Shown in pieces: positions 51,902 through 60,988 of a stretch of DNA of 64,000 nucleotides. A model generated the notes under the pieces. The model was not told where the DNA came from. It worked only from the letters and a program-made list of their open reading frames with translations, and searched no databases. Made by a program: the position numbers and the translations under genes. Positions within the stretch are counted from its first letter, which is position 1, and each line of letters starts with the position of its first letter. Source of the stretch: an uncultured Anaerolineae bacterium (GTDB lineage: Bacteria > Chloroflexota > Anaerolineae > Aggregatilineales > Phototrophicaceae); contig CALKJO010000001.1 in assembly GCA_937995825.1 (NCBI GenBank), positions 171,665 to 235,664 of the forward strand. Reading direction: 5' to 3'.

Positions 51902-52855
51902 ATGGCACGGGTCGCAATCACTGGCGCAACTGGCTTCGTCGGCGCAAATCTGGCGCGGCGGCTGCTGGCGGACGGGCATGAGGTTCACGCGCTGCTGCGT
52001 CCGGGCTATCAGCCCTGGCGCATCGACGCGATCCGCGCCGATCTCCATCTGCACACGGTCGATCTGGCGGATCGCAGCGCGGCGCGAGCGGTTGTGGAGG
52101 CGATCCAGCCAGAATGGACATTCCATCTGGCAGCGCACGGCGCGTATTCCCATCAGCAGGATGCCGATGCCATCGTCCGCACTAACCTGACCAGCACGAT
52201 TCACCTGCTCGATGCCTGTCTCGATGCCGGCTGCGCGGCATTCGTCAACGCGGGGTCATCATCGGAGTATGGCTACAAGGATCATGCGCCGGATGAGCTG
52301 GAGGCGGTCGATCCCAACAGCACTTACGCCGTCACCAAAGCCGCCGCCGCGCATTACTGCCGCTTCCGGTCGATCAGCCGCGGCGCGCACGTCGTGACGC
52401 TGCGGCTGTATTCGGTCTACGGCGCGTATGAAGAACCGACGCGGCTGATCCCGCGTCTGGCGGCGCTGGGGATGCGCGGTCAGCTCCCGCCGCTGGTCAA
52501 CCCCGACATCGCCCGCGATTACGTCTATATCGACGACGTATGCGAGGCGTTCATCCGCGCCGCGTCCATGCCAAGCGCGCCGGGCGCGATCTACAACGTC
52601 GGCACAGGCGTGCAAACGACGCTGCGCCAGGCGGTCGAGACGGTCAAGCGCGTCCTGGCGTTCGATGCCGAACCTCAGTGGGGCAGTATGCCCGACCGCG
52701 CCTGGGATACGACCGTCTGGGTGGCGAATCCGGCGCGCATCAACGCGGCGCTCGGCTGGGAGGCGCGCTGGACATTTGAGCAGGGCTTCGCCGCCTTCGC
52801 CGACTGGCTGCGCGCCGCCGTCGAGCATCACGGGCGCTATGAGGTGCAGTTATGA
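51902..52855 (+). CDS. NAD-dependent sugar epimerase/dehydratase (extended SDR)
   Basis: 317 residues. ITGATGFVGANLARRLL binds NAD, FHLAAHGAY and NAGSSSEYGYKDH follow, and the catalytic Tyr-Lys pair is intact in STYAVTKAAAAHYCR. RLYSVYGAYEEPTRLIPRL, DIARDYVYIDDVCEAFI and YNVGTGVQTTLRQAVETV complete the extended-SDR fold of the UDP-glucose 4-epimerase/GDP-sugar group. It probably supplies a nucleotide sugar to the neighbouring transferases. ATG 51902 is chosen; longer starts lie inside the sulfotransferase gene. Its stop overlaps the next gene (ATGA). Confidence 0.9.
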   Translation: MARVAITGATGFVGANLARRLLADGHEVHALLRPGYQPWRIDAIRADLHLHTVDLADRSAARAVVEAIQPEWTFHLAAHGAYSHQQDADAIVRTNLTSTIHLLDACLDAGCAAFVNAGSSSEYGYKDHAPDELEAVDPNSTYAVTKAAAAHYCRFRSISRGAHVVTLRLYSVYGAYEEPTRLIPRLAALGMRGQLPPLVNPDIARDYVYIDDVCEAFIRAASMPSAPGAIYNVGTGVQTTLRQAVETVKRVLAFDAEPQWGSMPDRAWDTTVWVANPARINAALGWEARWTFEQGFAAFADWLRAAVEHHGRYEVQL

Positions 52856-53883
52856 GCGCCGACCACCAACCCAAGCGCCGCGTTCCCTGGGGCTGGATGA
52901 TCGCCATCGGTCTGGCGGCGGTTCTGCTCTACTTTGCGCTGCGCAATGTCGATTGGAGTGAGGCATTAGAGACCGCGCGCGGCGGGCGTATCGAGTATCT
53001 GATCATGGCGGCGGGCGCGCTGGCGCTGTCGTATTTCTTCCGGTCGCTGCGCTGGCGCGTCCTGCTCTCAGCAGACAAGCCGTTGCATCCGCTGACCACC
53101 TATTGGGGCATCTGGGTCGGGTATCTTGGCAACAGCGTGCTGCCCGCCCGCGCTGGCGAACTTCTGCGCTCAGTCATGACCGGGCGCAAAGCCGCCATCA
53201 ACATCGGCTTCGCCCTGGCGACCACGCTCACCGAGCGCATCATCGATGCTGGTGTGCTGGTGCTGATCGCGCTGGTCTCGATCTCGACGCTGGCGGATGT
53301 GCCGGAGACGCTCCTGATCGGCGCGCGGACGATGGCGTTCATCGCGATGGTCGGGATCGCTGGCGTGCTGATCACGCCGAGGCTCGAAAAGCCGCTGCTG
53401 GGGGCGCTGGCGTGGATTTTGGGCAAGCTGCCTCTGCCTGGCGGATTGAGCGCTAAGATCGACCAGTTCGCGGCGCGTTTTCTCAACGGGATGCGCGCCC
53501 TGCAGCATCCGAGCCGCGCGGCGGGCTTCGCCGTCTGGACGGCAGGCGCGTGGGCGGTCGATTTCGTCGTCGCCTGGTGCGTCGGCATGGCGTTCGGCAT
53601 CGCGCTGACCGCGCCGCAGATCGCGCTGCTGCTGGCAGCGCTCGGTTTAGCCAGCGCTGCGCCGTCCACGCCAGGCTATGTCGGCATCTATCAGGCGGTT
53701 GCCGTCTCCGTGCTGACTCCGTTTGGCTACACAGACAGCCAGGCGATTGTTTTTATCATCGCATTTCAGGCGGTGTCCTATACGATGGTGATCGCCTGCG
53801 GCGCGCTCGGTCTGTGGCGGCTGAACACGAGCGGGCTGCGCCTGTCCGAAGCCATCGCCGAGGGGAAGCGATCCGGCGGCTGA
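52852..53883 (+). CDS. Flippase-like (lysylphosphatidylglycerol synthase TM / UPF0104) protein
   Basis: 343 residues with about eight TM helices. The family pattern is clear: YFFRSLRWRVLLSADKPLHPLTTYWGIWVGYLGNSVLPARAGELLRSVMTGRK, LTERIIDAGVLVLIAL, and LGLASAAPSTPGYVGIYQAVAVSVLTPFGYT. These proteins share the membrane half of MprF and are thought to flip or translocate lipid-linked molecules; AglD-type homologues act in protein glycosylation. It overlaps the epimerase gene by 4 bases and is the last plus-strand gene of the glycan operon. Confidence 0.88.
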   Translation: MSADHQPKRRVPWGWMIAIGLAAVLLYFALRNVDWSEALETARGGRIEYLIMAAGALALSYFFRSLRWRVLLSADKPLHPLTTYWGIWVGYLGNSVLPARAGELLRSVMTGRKAAINIGFALATTLTERIIDAGVLVLIALVSISTLADVPETLLIGARTMAFIAMVGIAGVLITPRLEKPLLGALAWILGKLPLPGGLSAKIDQFAARFLNGMRALQHPSRAAGFAVWTAGAWAVDFVVAWCVGMAFGIALTAPQIALLLAALGLASAAPSTPGYVGIYQAVAVSVLTPFGYTDSQAIVFIIAFQAVSYTMVIACGALGLWRLNTSGLRLSEAIAEGKRSGG

Positions 53884-53897
53884 CGAATGGGCGTTGT

Positions 53898-54419
53898 TTA
53901 ACGCGGCTTACCGGTTTTCGGGTCGATGATGTCGTCGCCGAACTGGTTCACACTGCGATCCCAATCTGCGTCAAGCTGTCTGCGCGTCCGCTCGGTGACC
54001 TGCTTGATATCGACCCGCTTGATCACGACACGCGGTTCGTTCACCCCCATCAGGCGTTCAAGCACTAAGGACACAGCTGTGACGATGATCGATCCCAGGA
54101 TCGCCCAGAGCAGATTATCGATCTGAAGCGTCCCACCCACGCCGACATTCTGCGACACCAGCCCGGAGATGAACGCTGTCGCATACAGCAGCGCGCCGTT
54201 GATGATGAACATGAACAAGCCCATCGTCAGCAGGATGACCGGGCAGGTCAGCAGTTGGACAATCGGCTTGATCAGCGTGTTGATCAAGCCGAAGATCAGC
54301 GCCACCACCACCAGCGTCGGCAGCGTGTTGCCAGTGATGCGAATCCCCGGCAGGATGCCAGAGACGATCACGCCGATGGCGGCGGCGTTGATGAAGAAGC
54401 GAATCAGAAATCGGCGCAT
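53898..54419 (-). CDS. Phage holin family 4-like (PF04020) membrane protein
   Basis: 173 residues with four TM helices. FFINAAAIGVIVSGILPGIRI, LVVVALIFGLINTLIKPIVQLLTCPVILLTMGLFMFIINGALLY match the mycobacterial-type 4TM holin-like family, a widespread bacterial membrane protein not tied to phage. The C-terminal tail (about 125-173) is charged and cytoplasmic. It begins 6 bases after the giant VWA gene's stop and may be cotranscribed with it. Function unknown. Confidence 0.85.
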   Translation of the reverse strand: MRRFLIRFFINAAAIGVIVSGILPGIRITGNTLPTLVVVALIFGLINTLIKPIVQLLTCPVILLTMGLFMFIINGALLYATAFISGLVSQNVGVGGTLQIDNLLWAILGSIIVTAVSLVLERLMGVNEPRVVIKRVDIKQVTERTRRQLDADWDRSVNQFGDDIIDPKTGKPR

Positions 54420-54424
54420 CCTTC

Positions 54425-57400
54425 CTATCCTCGTGCAATCCGTCGGCGCGCCAGCAGGAACACCAGCAGCAGGATCAGCAGCACAATCACGATGATCACC
54501 GCCAGCGGCGCGAAATCGGCGGCGGGGGGTGTCGTCCCGACCTCAATCAGCGTCAGTGTGCCGATAGGAGTGAGCGTCGGCGGGACGGTCGCGGTGCTTT
54601 CCTCCGGCGTGATGGTCGGCGATAGGCGCGGCGTCTCGGTCGCCGCCAGCGTCGCGCTGGCTTCCTCCGTCCGCTCTGCCTCTAGCGTACCAAGTGCCGC
54701 CCGCGCCATCGCTGCCGTCGCTTCGGCGTTGATGGTGGCACGCGCGCTGACAGTCGCCTCGCGCTGCGCCTCAGCAGTTGAGCGCGCGCTGGACGTGTTG
54801 ATAGCGGCGATAGTTTGCGCAGCCTCCGCGCTCGCCGTCGCGCTGATCGACTCGCTGGTCTGCGTGAGCGCGGCGATCAGCGTTCGCGTTGCTTCCACAT
54901 CCGGTGTCGGCGTGAAGGTATTGGAAGCAGTCAGCGTCGGCGTCGGCGTCTCCGTCGGACGCGCTAATTCTGTCTGGGTCGCGTCAAAGGCGATCTGCGT
55001 CGCGGCTGCGACCGTCGCAGTGAAGGCGGCGCGTGTCGCGCGTGTATCCTGAGTGGCGCGCGCCTGCGCCTGCGCCACCGCCGCATTGGTCGCCAGCACC
55101 GCACGTGTCGCCGCGCTGATCGTCCCTTGCAGCTCCGCTTGGCGGGTGCGCAGCGCATCCTGCGCCGCCTGGGTCGCTGCAGCGCGCGTCGCTGTGGCTT
55201 CAAATGCCTGGGTCAAGCGCGCGACTCTCACCGCCTGCATCGTCTCCGTCGCCGGTACGTCCGGGGTGTTCGTCGGCGTATCCGACGGCGTCAGCGTGAA
55301 CGTCGGCGTCGGGGTTGCCGTTGGACGGGCTGCCTCCGTCTGAGTCGCTGCCACGATCACCGCTGTTTCCTGCGCCTGCGTCCGCTGGACGTTGATCTGC
55401 TCCTGCACAGCCGTCGCTGTCGCCTGCGCATATGCCGCCTGCTGGGTCTGCGTCTGAGCAGCGGAGGTTGCCATCTGCGCTGTCTCAGTCGCTTGTATCT
55501 GCCTCAAAATTTGTGTCTGCGTGAGCGCAATCGCGGTCATCCGTTCGGCGGTGGACTGCGCGTCCTGAGTCTGACGCACAGCGGTCTGCTGCGCCGCAGC
55601 GGTTGCGGCGATCTGCGTTTGCTGCGCGAAGACTGTCGCCTGCTGCGCGGTTGCTTCCGCTGCGACTGCCGTCGCCTGGGCAAACTGCGCCGCCTGCTGC
55701 GCAGTGGCTGACACCGCCACCGCCGTCTGCTGGACGTAGATCGTCGCTTGCAGGCTGGTCGCAGTCGCCTGAATCGACGCCGAGGTTGCCGTTGCCGCCG
55801 GCGCGGGCGAAATACTGAACGGAATGTCGAGCGTGCTGCTGCGTCCACCCGCGTTATCGGCGATGATCCGCAGCGTGTGTTCGCCTGGCGCGTAATTCAG
55901 GACATTGATCTCGAAGATGAACGGCTCGCGCGCTGATCGGGCGAGTTCGATCTCATCGATGGACGCTGTGACTTGGATGATCGGCGTCTGACTGTCGAAG
56001 GTCACGGTGACCAGGCGGTTGGCAGTCAGTACATCATCCGGCGCGATCCCCTCGACGAAAATGGTCGGCGGGAGCGCCTCAACAACGAACGGAATGTCCA
56101 CCACTGCCTGATTGCTCGCATTGACGACGCGGACGCGCAGAGTCTGCGCCCCTGGACGCCAGTCGCGCGGGTTGAGCGCGTAGAAATCGCCGCGCGGCTC
56201 AAGCGGCGTGTCCCCAATGCCGATGAACGCGACGCGCGCCGGCGTCTGGCTGACAGCGGTCACGCGGATCAGCGTCTCCTGACTCACCGTCTGCCCCGCC
56301 TGAAGCCCTGCTACCGTGACCTGCGGCGGCAGGTCTGCGATCCGCAGCGGGAACGCCTGAGTGCTGACAACGCCGCCCTCATTGGCGACCTCGATGATCA
56401 ATTCCGCCGCGCCGGGAAGCAGCATCATCGGGTCAATCGTGAACGTATACGGCGCTTCGAGCAGCGACTCGATGCCGCCGACCCGATAGCGCACGTCAAC
56501 AGGCGGCGTCTGACCGGTGATTGTCAGCGTGAAGGTCGGCGGCGTGCTGATCGCGCCCAATGAGGCGGGAAGAGGATCGATAGCGATGCGCGAGGGCAGC
56601 GCGGCGATGTCCAGCGGGACTTCATGCTGCCCAATATCGCCGTCCGCATCCTCTGCAACGGCAAAGAGCGTGTAGCCGCCAGGGGCGAACGCCTCTGGAT
56701 CGATCCCGACGGCGAACGGCGCGCTCGTATCGACGATCTCAAAGACGGTCACCGCCTCAATATCCACCAGCCCGAAACGCACACTGATGATCGGATCATC
56801 GGCGCGAATCTGCGGCGTGATCGTCGTCGGTTCGCTGATCAGATACGGTCCGCCCAGATCAACAATCGGGGCGGGGATCGGCATCCGCAGCGTGCCGGGG
56901 AGCGTGACCGCTTCACCTTCCGGCGTCCGAACGCGCAGCGCCAGCGAGTAGACCGTCCCATCCAGCGGCAGACTCGCGGTGTTCAGCGTTACAACATACT
57001 GGCTGCTGAGCAGGCGCGCCAGATTGGTGTAAATTGCCGTCAGCTCGGTCAGATCGGGCGACTCGTAAAAGCGCGCATTGGTCGCGCTGGCAATTTCCTG
57101 CAAGTAAGTGCGGTCAATCCCGAAGCCGATCCCGATGGTGTAGACCGGAACGCCGCGCACCAGCGCCGCATCGCGCGCTGCATTTCGTCCAACCGCGCTG
57201 ATCCCGCCAAATTCCGCGCCATCGCTCAGGATGATGACAGCGCGGCGGGTGTTCGGCGCATTGCTCGCCAGCGCCACCGCGTCGAATGCGCCCTGATACA
57301 GCGCGGTGCGCCCGAACGCCTCCAGCGAGTCAATCGCGGCATACAGCACGTTTTTATCGGTGGTGTAGTCCTGAATGACGCGGATATCGCTGCCAAAAGT

Positions 57401-57805
57401 CATCAGCGCGACCGAGTCAATCGGGCGGATCGTGTCCACGAATGCCCGCGCCGCCTGCCGCGCCAACCGGATCGGCAGGTCTGCCATGCTGCTGCTGACA
57501 TCAACCAGCAGCACCACCGAGAAGGGCAGATTGTCGCTGCTGATGCTCTCAGCATCGATGATCTGCGCCAGTGATGCCAGTTCACCGACCAGGGTAAAGT
57601 CCGCCGCCGTCAAGCCGCTGACCGGCTGGCTCAGCGAGTCATACACATTGATGGATACGACTGTCGTCGGTGGATTGGACGGATCGACACCGATAATCTC
57701 CGCGCGTGGAGCCGGCGCATCCTGCGCAGTCAGCAGACCGACCGCCATCAGCGCCGCGATCAGCACGAATCCCGCCAGAATCGATTTTTTCACCCGATTG
57801 ATCAT
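54425..57805 (-). CDS. Giant secreted VWA-domain protein with Ala/Thr/Gln-rich stalk
   Basis: 1126 residues. A signal peptide or anchor (VKKSILAGFVLIAALMAVGLLTAQD) precedes a VWA domain (about 92-280) with MIDAS DVSSS (D102, S104, S106), then RRAVIILSDGAEFGG. Several Ig-like beta modules follow (about 300-670). The rest to about 1085 is an Ala/Thr/Gln-rich low-complexity coiled stalk with two related Pro/Thr segments (ARPTATPTPTFTLTPSDTP and ARPTETPTPTLTASNTFTP). A TM helix (IVIVLLILLLVFLL) and a basic tail end the protein. The MIDAS and Ig-like modules point to cell-surface adhesion or complex assembly. ATG 57805 follows GAGGGGG; it is the only gene before the holin-like gene. Confidence 0.85.
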   Translation of the reverse strand: MINRVKKSILAGFVLIAALMAVGLLTAQDAPAPRAEIIGVDPSNPPTTVVSINVYDSLSQPVSGLTAADFTLVGELASLAQIIDAESISSDNLPFSVVLLVDVSSSMADLPIRLARQAARAFVDTIRPIDSVALMTFGSDIRVIQDYTTDKNVLYAAIDSLEAFGRTALYQGAFDAVALASNAPNTRRAVIILSDGAEFGGISAVGRNAARDAALVRGVPVYTIGIGFGIDRTYLQEIASATNARFYESPDLTELTAIYTNLARLLSSQYVVTLNTASLPLDGTVYSLALRVRTPEGEAVTLPGTLRMPIPAPIVDLGGPYLISEPTTITPQIRADDPIISVRFGLVDIEAVTVFEIVDTSAPFAVGIDPEAFAPGGYTLFAVAEDADGDIGQHEVPLDIAALPSRIAIDPLPASLGAISTPPTFTLTITGQTPPVDVRYRVGGIESLLEAPYTFTIDPMMLLPGAAELIIEVANEGGVVSTQAFPLRIADLPPQVTVAGLQAGQTVSQETLIRVTAVSQTPARVAFIGIGDTPLEPRGDFYALNPRDWRPGAQTLRVRVVNASNQAVVDIPFVVEALPPTIFVEGIAPDDVLTANRLVTVTFDSQTPIIQVTASIDEIELARSAREPFIFEINVLNYAPGEHTLRIIADNAGGRSSTLDIPFSISPAPAATATSASIQATATSLQATIYVQQTAVAVSATAQQAAQFAQATAVAAEATAQQATVFAQQTQIAATAAAQQTAVRQTQDAQSTAERMTAIALTQTQILRQIQATETAQMATSAAQTQTQQAAYAQATATAVQEQINVQRTQAQETAVIVAATQTEAARPTATPTPTFTLTPSDTPTNTPDVPATETMQAVRVARLTQAFEATATRAAATQAAQDALRTRQAELQGTISAATRAVLATNAAVAQAQARATQDTRATRAAFTATVAAATQIAFDATQTELARPTETPTPTLTASNTFTPTPDVEATRTLIAALTQTSESISATASAEAAQTIAAINTSSARSTAEAQREATVSARATINAEATAAMARAALGTLEAERTEEASATLAATETPRLSPTITPEESTATVPPTLTPIGTLTLIEVGTTPPAADFAPLAVIIVIVLLILLLVFLLARRRIARG

Positions 57806-57944
57806 CACTGCTGCCCCCTCGATGGACAGACCGCATCCATCGCCACTGTAAAAAAAAGCATCCGCGCTGGACGATAATGGTAACGCACTAGGACGCGAAT
57901 GCAACTTTTACGCGCAAACTTAACTTTTCGAATTTGACAGCCGA

Positions 57945-57971
57945 GGACAGGGCGGGCAGCTCGCCCTGTCC
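57945..57971. terminator. Perfect hairpin after the secreted protease gene
   Basis: GGACAGGGCG / CGCCCTGTCC, 10-bp perfect stem with a 7-base loop, lying 16 bases past the protease stop on the minus strand. No strong T run follows, so termination is likely but not certain. Confidence 0.6.
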
Positions 57972-57986
57972 GTCCCCAATCTTCGA

Positions 57987-59213
57987 TCAGCCGCGCGGAT
58001 TGGCAGGCGTGACCGCGCCGCGCTCCGTGATATAGAGCGATCCGCGAATGTTTTCGCCCGCGTTATAGCTGGCGACCCAGATATCGTAGCGCCCCTGCGC
58101 CGGATTGAGGAAATCGAGCGTCGGATTGAGCGTGCCGTAAGAATCGTCGCTGCAGAACCATGCCCCGTTTGGCGCGTTGATGATCAGCACCGTATCGCCC
58201 TGGCTGAGGAAGAAGAAGCGCACGCCGCTTGAAGTCCCCGTCCAGCGGACGCTGTAATCCGGCTGGCGCGTCGCAAAGCCTCGGCATTCTGCGCCGTAGC
58301 CGAAAGCGCTGACATCCAGATCGCCGCCGCTGATGATCTCAACGATGAACGGATCGGGTGTGAAGCCTGCCTGAAGTGTTGTGCCGCCGTAGTTGGGCGT
58401 CAGATTGTAGTCCAAGCCCTGCACTGTCCCTTGTGGGCGCTGCTCCGGCGTGGGGAACGGCGTGACTTCGAGCTGCGACGGCTGCTGACCGGCTTGCGGC
58501 GGCTCTAGTTCCAACAGCGCGTAGATCAGCTCCAGCGGGATCAGATATGCCAGCCGTCCGCCTGTCCGTTCCTCGCTCTGCACCGCCGTCGGGATGCCGA
58601 CCATGAAGCCCTGATTGTTGACCGCCAGCCCGCCGGAATTGCCAGGGCTGATCTCGGCGTCAGTCTGATTCCAGACCGGGATGCGCCGCCCGCCCACGTC
58701 GCCATTTTGGATCGTGGTGATCGTCCCATTGGTGAACACCAAGAAGTTATCGCCCACGCCAGGAAAACCGAAGACATGGATCGGCTCGCCTAGATCGACC
58801 GGCTGCGGTGAGAGCTGGATGTAGGGTAGATTGAGCGTCTCTGGGTTGATCCGATTGCCGTTGCGGTCGCGGTCGATCTGCAAGACCGCAAAATCAAATT
58901 CCTCCGCAAAGGTCACCGGCTGCGCAAAATAACGCAGCACCGGCTGCTCAGCGATATTTTCGACCAGCAGGATCGCAAAGTCGCTTCCGCCTTCGATCAC
59001 GTGATAATTGGTGAAGATGTATCCCGCTGGATCGACAATCGTCCCCGATCCGGTGGACAGCGGCTCGCCGCTGCGATCCAGCGTCACGATCATGACGACA
59101 CTCTGCGCGATCCGCCGGATTTCCGAGGGCGGCAGCCGATCCTGCGCTAGCACGCTGCTCACCGCCATCGACAGCAGGACAAATGCCCCGATCACCGCTA
59201 GAAATCGTTTCAT
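57987..59213 (-). CDS. Secreted trypsin-like serine protease (HtrA-like, no PDZ)
   Basis: 408 residues. A signal peptide (FLAVIGAFVLLSMAVSSVLAQ) leads to an S1C-type protease domain with H71 (TNYHVIEGG), D107 (FDFAVLQID) and S193 (SPGNSGGLAVN). Instead of a PDZ domain, a Pro/Gln linker and a C-terminal beta domain (about 265-408: FIVEIISGGDLDVSAFG, YDIWVASYNAGENIRG) resembling a pre-peptidase C-terminal module follow. It probably cleaves or refolds proteins at the cell surface. ATG 59213 has AGAGG 8 bases upstream. A hairpin lies after the stop. Confidence 0.9.
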   Translation of the reverse strand: MKRFLAVIGAFVLLSMAVSSVLAQDRLPPSEIRRIAQSVVMIVTLDRSGEPLSTGSGTIVDPAGYIFTNYHVIEGGSDFAILLVENIAEQPVLRYFAQPVTFAEEFDFAVLQIDRDRNGNRINPETLNLPYIQLSPQPVDLGEPIHVFGFPGVGDNFLVFTNGTITTIQNGDVGGRRIPVWNQTDAEISPGNSGGLAVNNQGFMVGIPTAVQSEERTGGRLAYLIPLELIYALLELEPPQAGQQPSQLEVTPFPTPEQRPQGTVQGLDYNLTPNYGGTTLQAGFTPDPFIVEIISGGDLDVSAFGYGAECRGFATRQPDYSVRWTGTSSGVRFFFLSQGDTVLIINAPNGAWFCSDDSYGTLNPTLDFLNPAQGRYDIWVASYNAGENIRGSLYITERGAVTPANPRG

Positions 59214-59256
59214 GGAAAACCTCTTCAACACCAATGCCTCTACTTCACCATTGCTA

Positions 59257-59530
59257 TCATTGTATTGATTTTTGGGCTGCCGTGCGAGCCACCTCACGGT
59301 TAGATTGCGGGCATGGCTGATCGAAGCGGGTCGTCAGCGCCAGCGGGGCAGGATTCGGGTTGCGATAGATGAAGACGCTGGCGGTCGTTTTGCCGTCGTC
59401 GCGGCTGCGGCGGTAGGGCTGCCCCTGCCCGATCAGCTCCAGATCGTCCAGTGTCCAGCGCTCAGTGTACAGATAGGGCAGCAGTAAATCCTCGAAGATG
59501 AAGTAATCCATCGCTTCGAACAGCGCGCGC
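59257..59530 (-). pseudogene. C-terminal fragment of the membrane glycosyltransferase, shifted frame
   Basis: In another frame than the upstream gene, bases below about 59530 encode ALFEAMDYFIFEDLLLPYLYTE and TASVFIYRNPNP, a natural continuation of the GT-C protein (DYFIFE is a common closing motif in this family). Read in its own frame the upstream gene instead runs into unrelated sequence and stops at 59462. The join therefore lies within the GC-rich tract 59521-59560, and one insertion or deletion there would restore one protein of about 550 residues. Confidence 0.7.
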
Positions 59531-60907
59531 CTCCGCCGGGCAGCCGCGCCGCGCGCGTGTCAGCATCCCATATACATCGGCATCCAGCGCTACATACGCC
59601 GCGATGCCCTCATTCGGGCTGTAAATCCGCGCCCGCCGCGTCATGCCGCGCGATGCCCAATCCGCCTGCACCAGCGCCGATGCCTGCGCCAGCTCGTCCA
59701 GATAGCGCGGGATGTCCCAGGCGGCGCGCAGTTCGCCCACCCGCGCCAGATCGAGCGCGACGCGCTGCTGCATGAACGCGCCGATTGCCTGTAAGAGGAT
59801 CACGCCCGCCGTCAGCAGCGGGATCAGGCGCGGCAGCGGACGGCGTGACAGTCCACTCACCAGCCCGCCGACAGCGATGAGCGCGAACGCGCCCAGATAC
59901 GGCAGGTACATCCGAAACCCGTACATCATATGCACCGTGCCGAAGAACGCCGCATACACGCCCCACATCAGCGCCAGCCCGACCAAGACCGCCAGCGCCG
60001 GATCGCCGAGCACCTCGCGCAACGCCCTGAGACCCTGCGGCGCGCGCGGAAGCGCAGCGACCAGCCTCCAACCACCGCCGACCAGCAGCACGCCGGACAT
60101 CCACAGGAATTCACCGGTATAGATCAGGTTGACTGGTCTGAACGGCGTGCTTTCCGCCTTGACGTAGAATGAGGTCGGCAGCAGATTGCCGTAATACCCC
60201 CAGTTGAACGCCAGCGACGCCAGCGGCAGCGCCGCGCCGAGCGCGCCCATGATCAGCAGGCGGCGTGCCGTCGGGCAGCGCAGCCAGATCGAGAGCAGCA
60301 CGGGCGCGAAGAAGAGCGCGGAGTCGTAGCGCGCCAGCACGCCAAGGCCCGCCAGCAGCGCCGCCGCGCCCGCGCGCCAATCATCGCCATGATCAGCGCC
60401 GGCAGCGATCAACACCGTCACCGTGACCAAGGCGAACAGCAGCGGCGTCTCCAGCCCGCCGACCAGCCAAAGATTGAGGCTCGGTGACGCGGCGATCAGC
60501 GCGAATGCCAGCGCAGCGGCTTCCGGCGCGCGCCGAAAATGATGCACCACCGCAGCCAGCACCAGCGCGAACAGCGCGATGCACAGCAGCACATACGCGC
60601 CCATCAGCCGCTCTGCCCCGACCAAGGCGTAAAGCGGGATCATCACCGCAAGCTGAAGCGGCGTCGTCACCGCGTTGATCAGCTCGCCCGGATTGTAAAC
60701 GAGCTGCCCGATCTCAACCGCGTTGGCGGCATAACGAGCGACGATGTAAGCGTCATCGGCGGTATAATATTGAAATGTGAGCAGATGCGCCAGCGACGCT
60801 AGGATCGACAGCGCACTCACCGCCGCCGCCCGCGCTCGCCCCCGCAGCAGCACCGCCAGCAGCGCGCCGCCCACCCCGAACCCGATCCAGCCGTCGCCAG
60901 GTGTCAT
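59462..60907 (-). CDS. Polytopic GT-C-like membrane protein, frameshifted near its C terminus
   Basis: About 481 residues as read, with roughly ten TM helices. The external loop after TM2, FQYYTADDAYIVARYAANAVEIGQLVYNPGE, contains the paired Asp typical of GT-C enzymes, followed by VGGLETPLLFALVTV. This layout is close to mannosyltransferase/arabinofuranosyltransferase-like proteins. Residues after ADVYGML are probably wrong-frame (see the fragment at 59257-59530). The start is ATG 60907, with GGAG upstream; 60985 is possible but would overlap the divergent promoter. Expression could still give a functional shortened protein. Confidence 0.7.
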   Translation of the reverse strand: MTPGDGWIGFGVGGALLAVLLRGRARAAAVSALSILASLAHLLTFQYYTADDAYIVARYAANAVEIGQLVYNPGELINAVTTPLQLAVMIPLYALVGAERLMGAYVLLCIALFALVLAAVVHHFRRAPEAAALAFALIAASPSLNLWLVGGLETPLLFALVTVTVLIAAGADHGDDWRAGAAALLAGLGVLARYDSALFFAPVLLSIWLRCPTARRLLIMGALGAALPLASLAFNWGYYGNLLPTSFYVKAESTPFRPVNLIYTGEFLWMSGVLLVGGGWRLVAALPRAPQGLRALREVLGDPALAVLVGLALMWGVYAAFFGTVHMMYGFRMYLPYLGAFALIAVGGLVSGLSRRPLPRLIPLLTAGVILLQAIGAFMQQRVALDLARVGELRAAWDIPRYLDELAQASALVQADWASRGMTRRARIYSPNEGIAAYVALDADVYGMLTRARRGCPAEARAVRSDGLLHLRGFTAALSVH

Positions 60908-60945
60908 CAAATGAACAACGCTCCAGTTATGTGACGCATCTACGG

Positions 60946-60951
60946 TATAAT
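60946..60951 (+). promoter_or_regulatory. -10 box for the VWA/PP2C/kinase operon
   Basis: Perfect TATAAT 38 bases before the VWA ATG; -35 is weak. The same region must serve the divergent glycosyltransferase. Confidence 0.45.
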
Positions 60952-60988
60952 AACATATCGCGAGTACAGCGCAGAGTGAGGTCAACCG

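Noticed and set aside
53898..54419. Phage holin annotation hinting at a prophage
   Set aside because: Family 4 holin-like proteins are common chromosomal membrane proteins and no other phage gene lies nearby.
54255..55052. 265-codon plus-strand frame of Val/Ala/Ser repeats
   Set aside because: It is the reverse complement of the Ala/Thr-rich stalk of the VWA protein.
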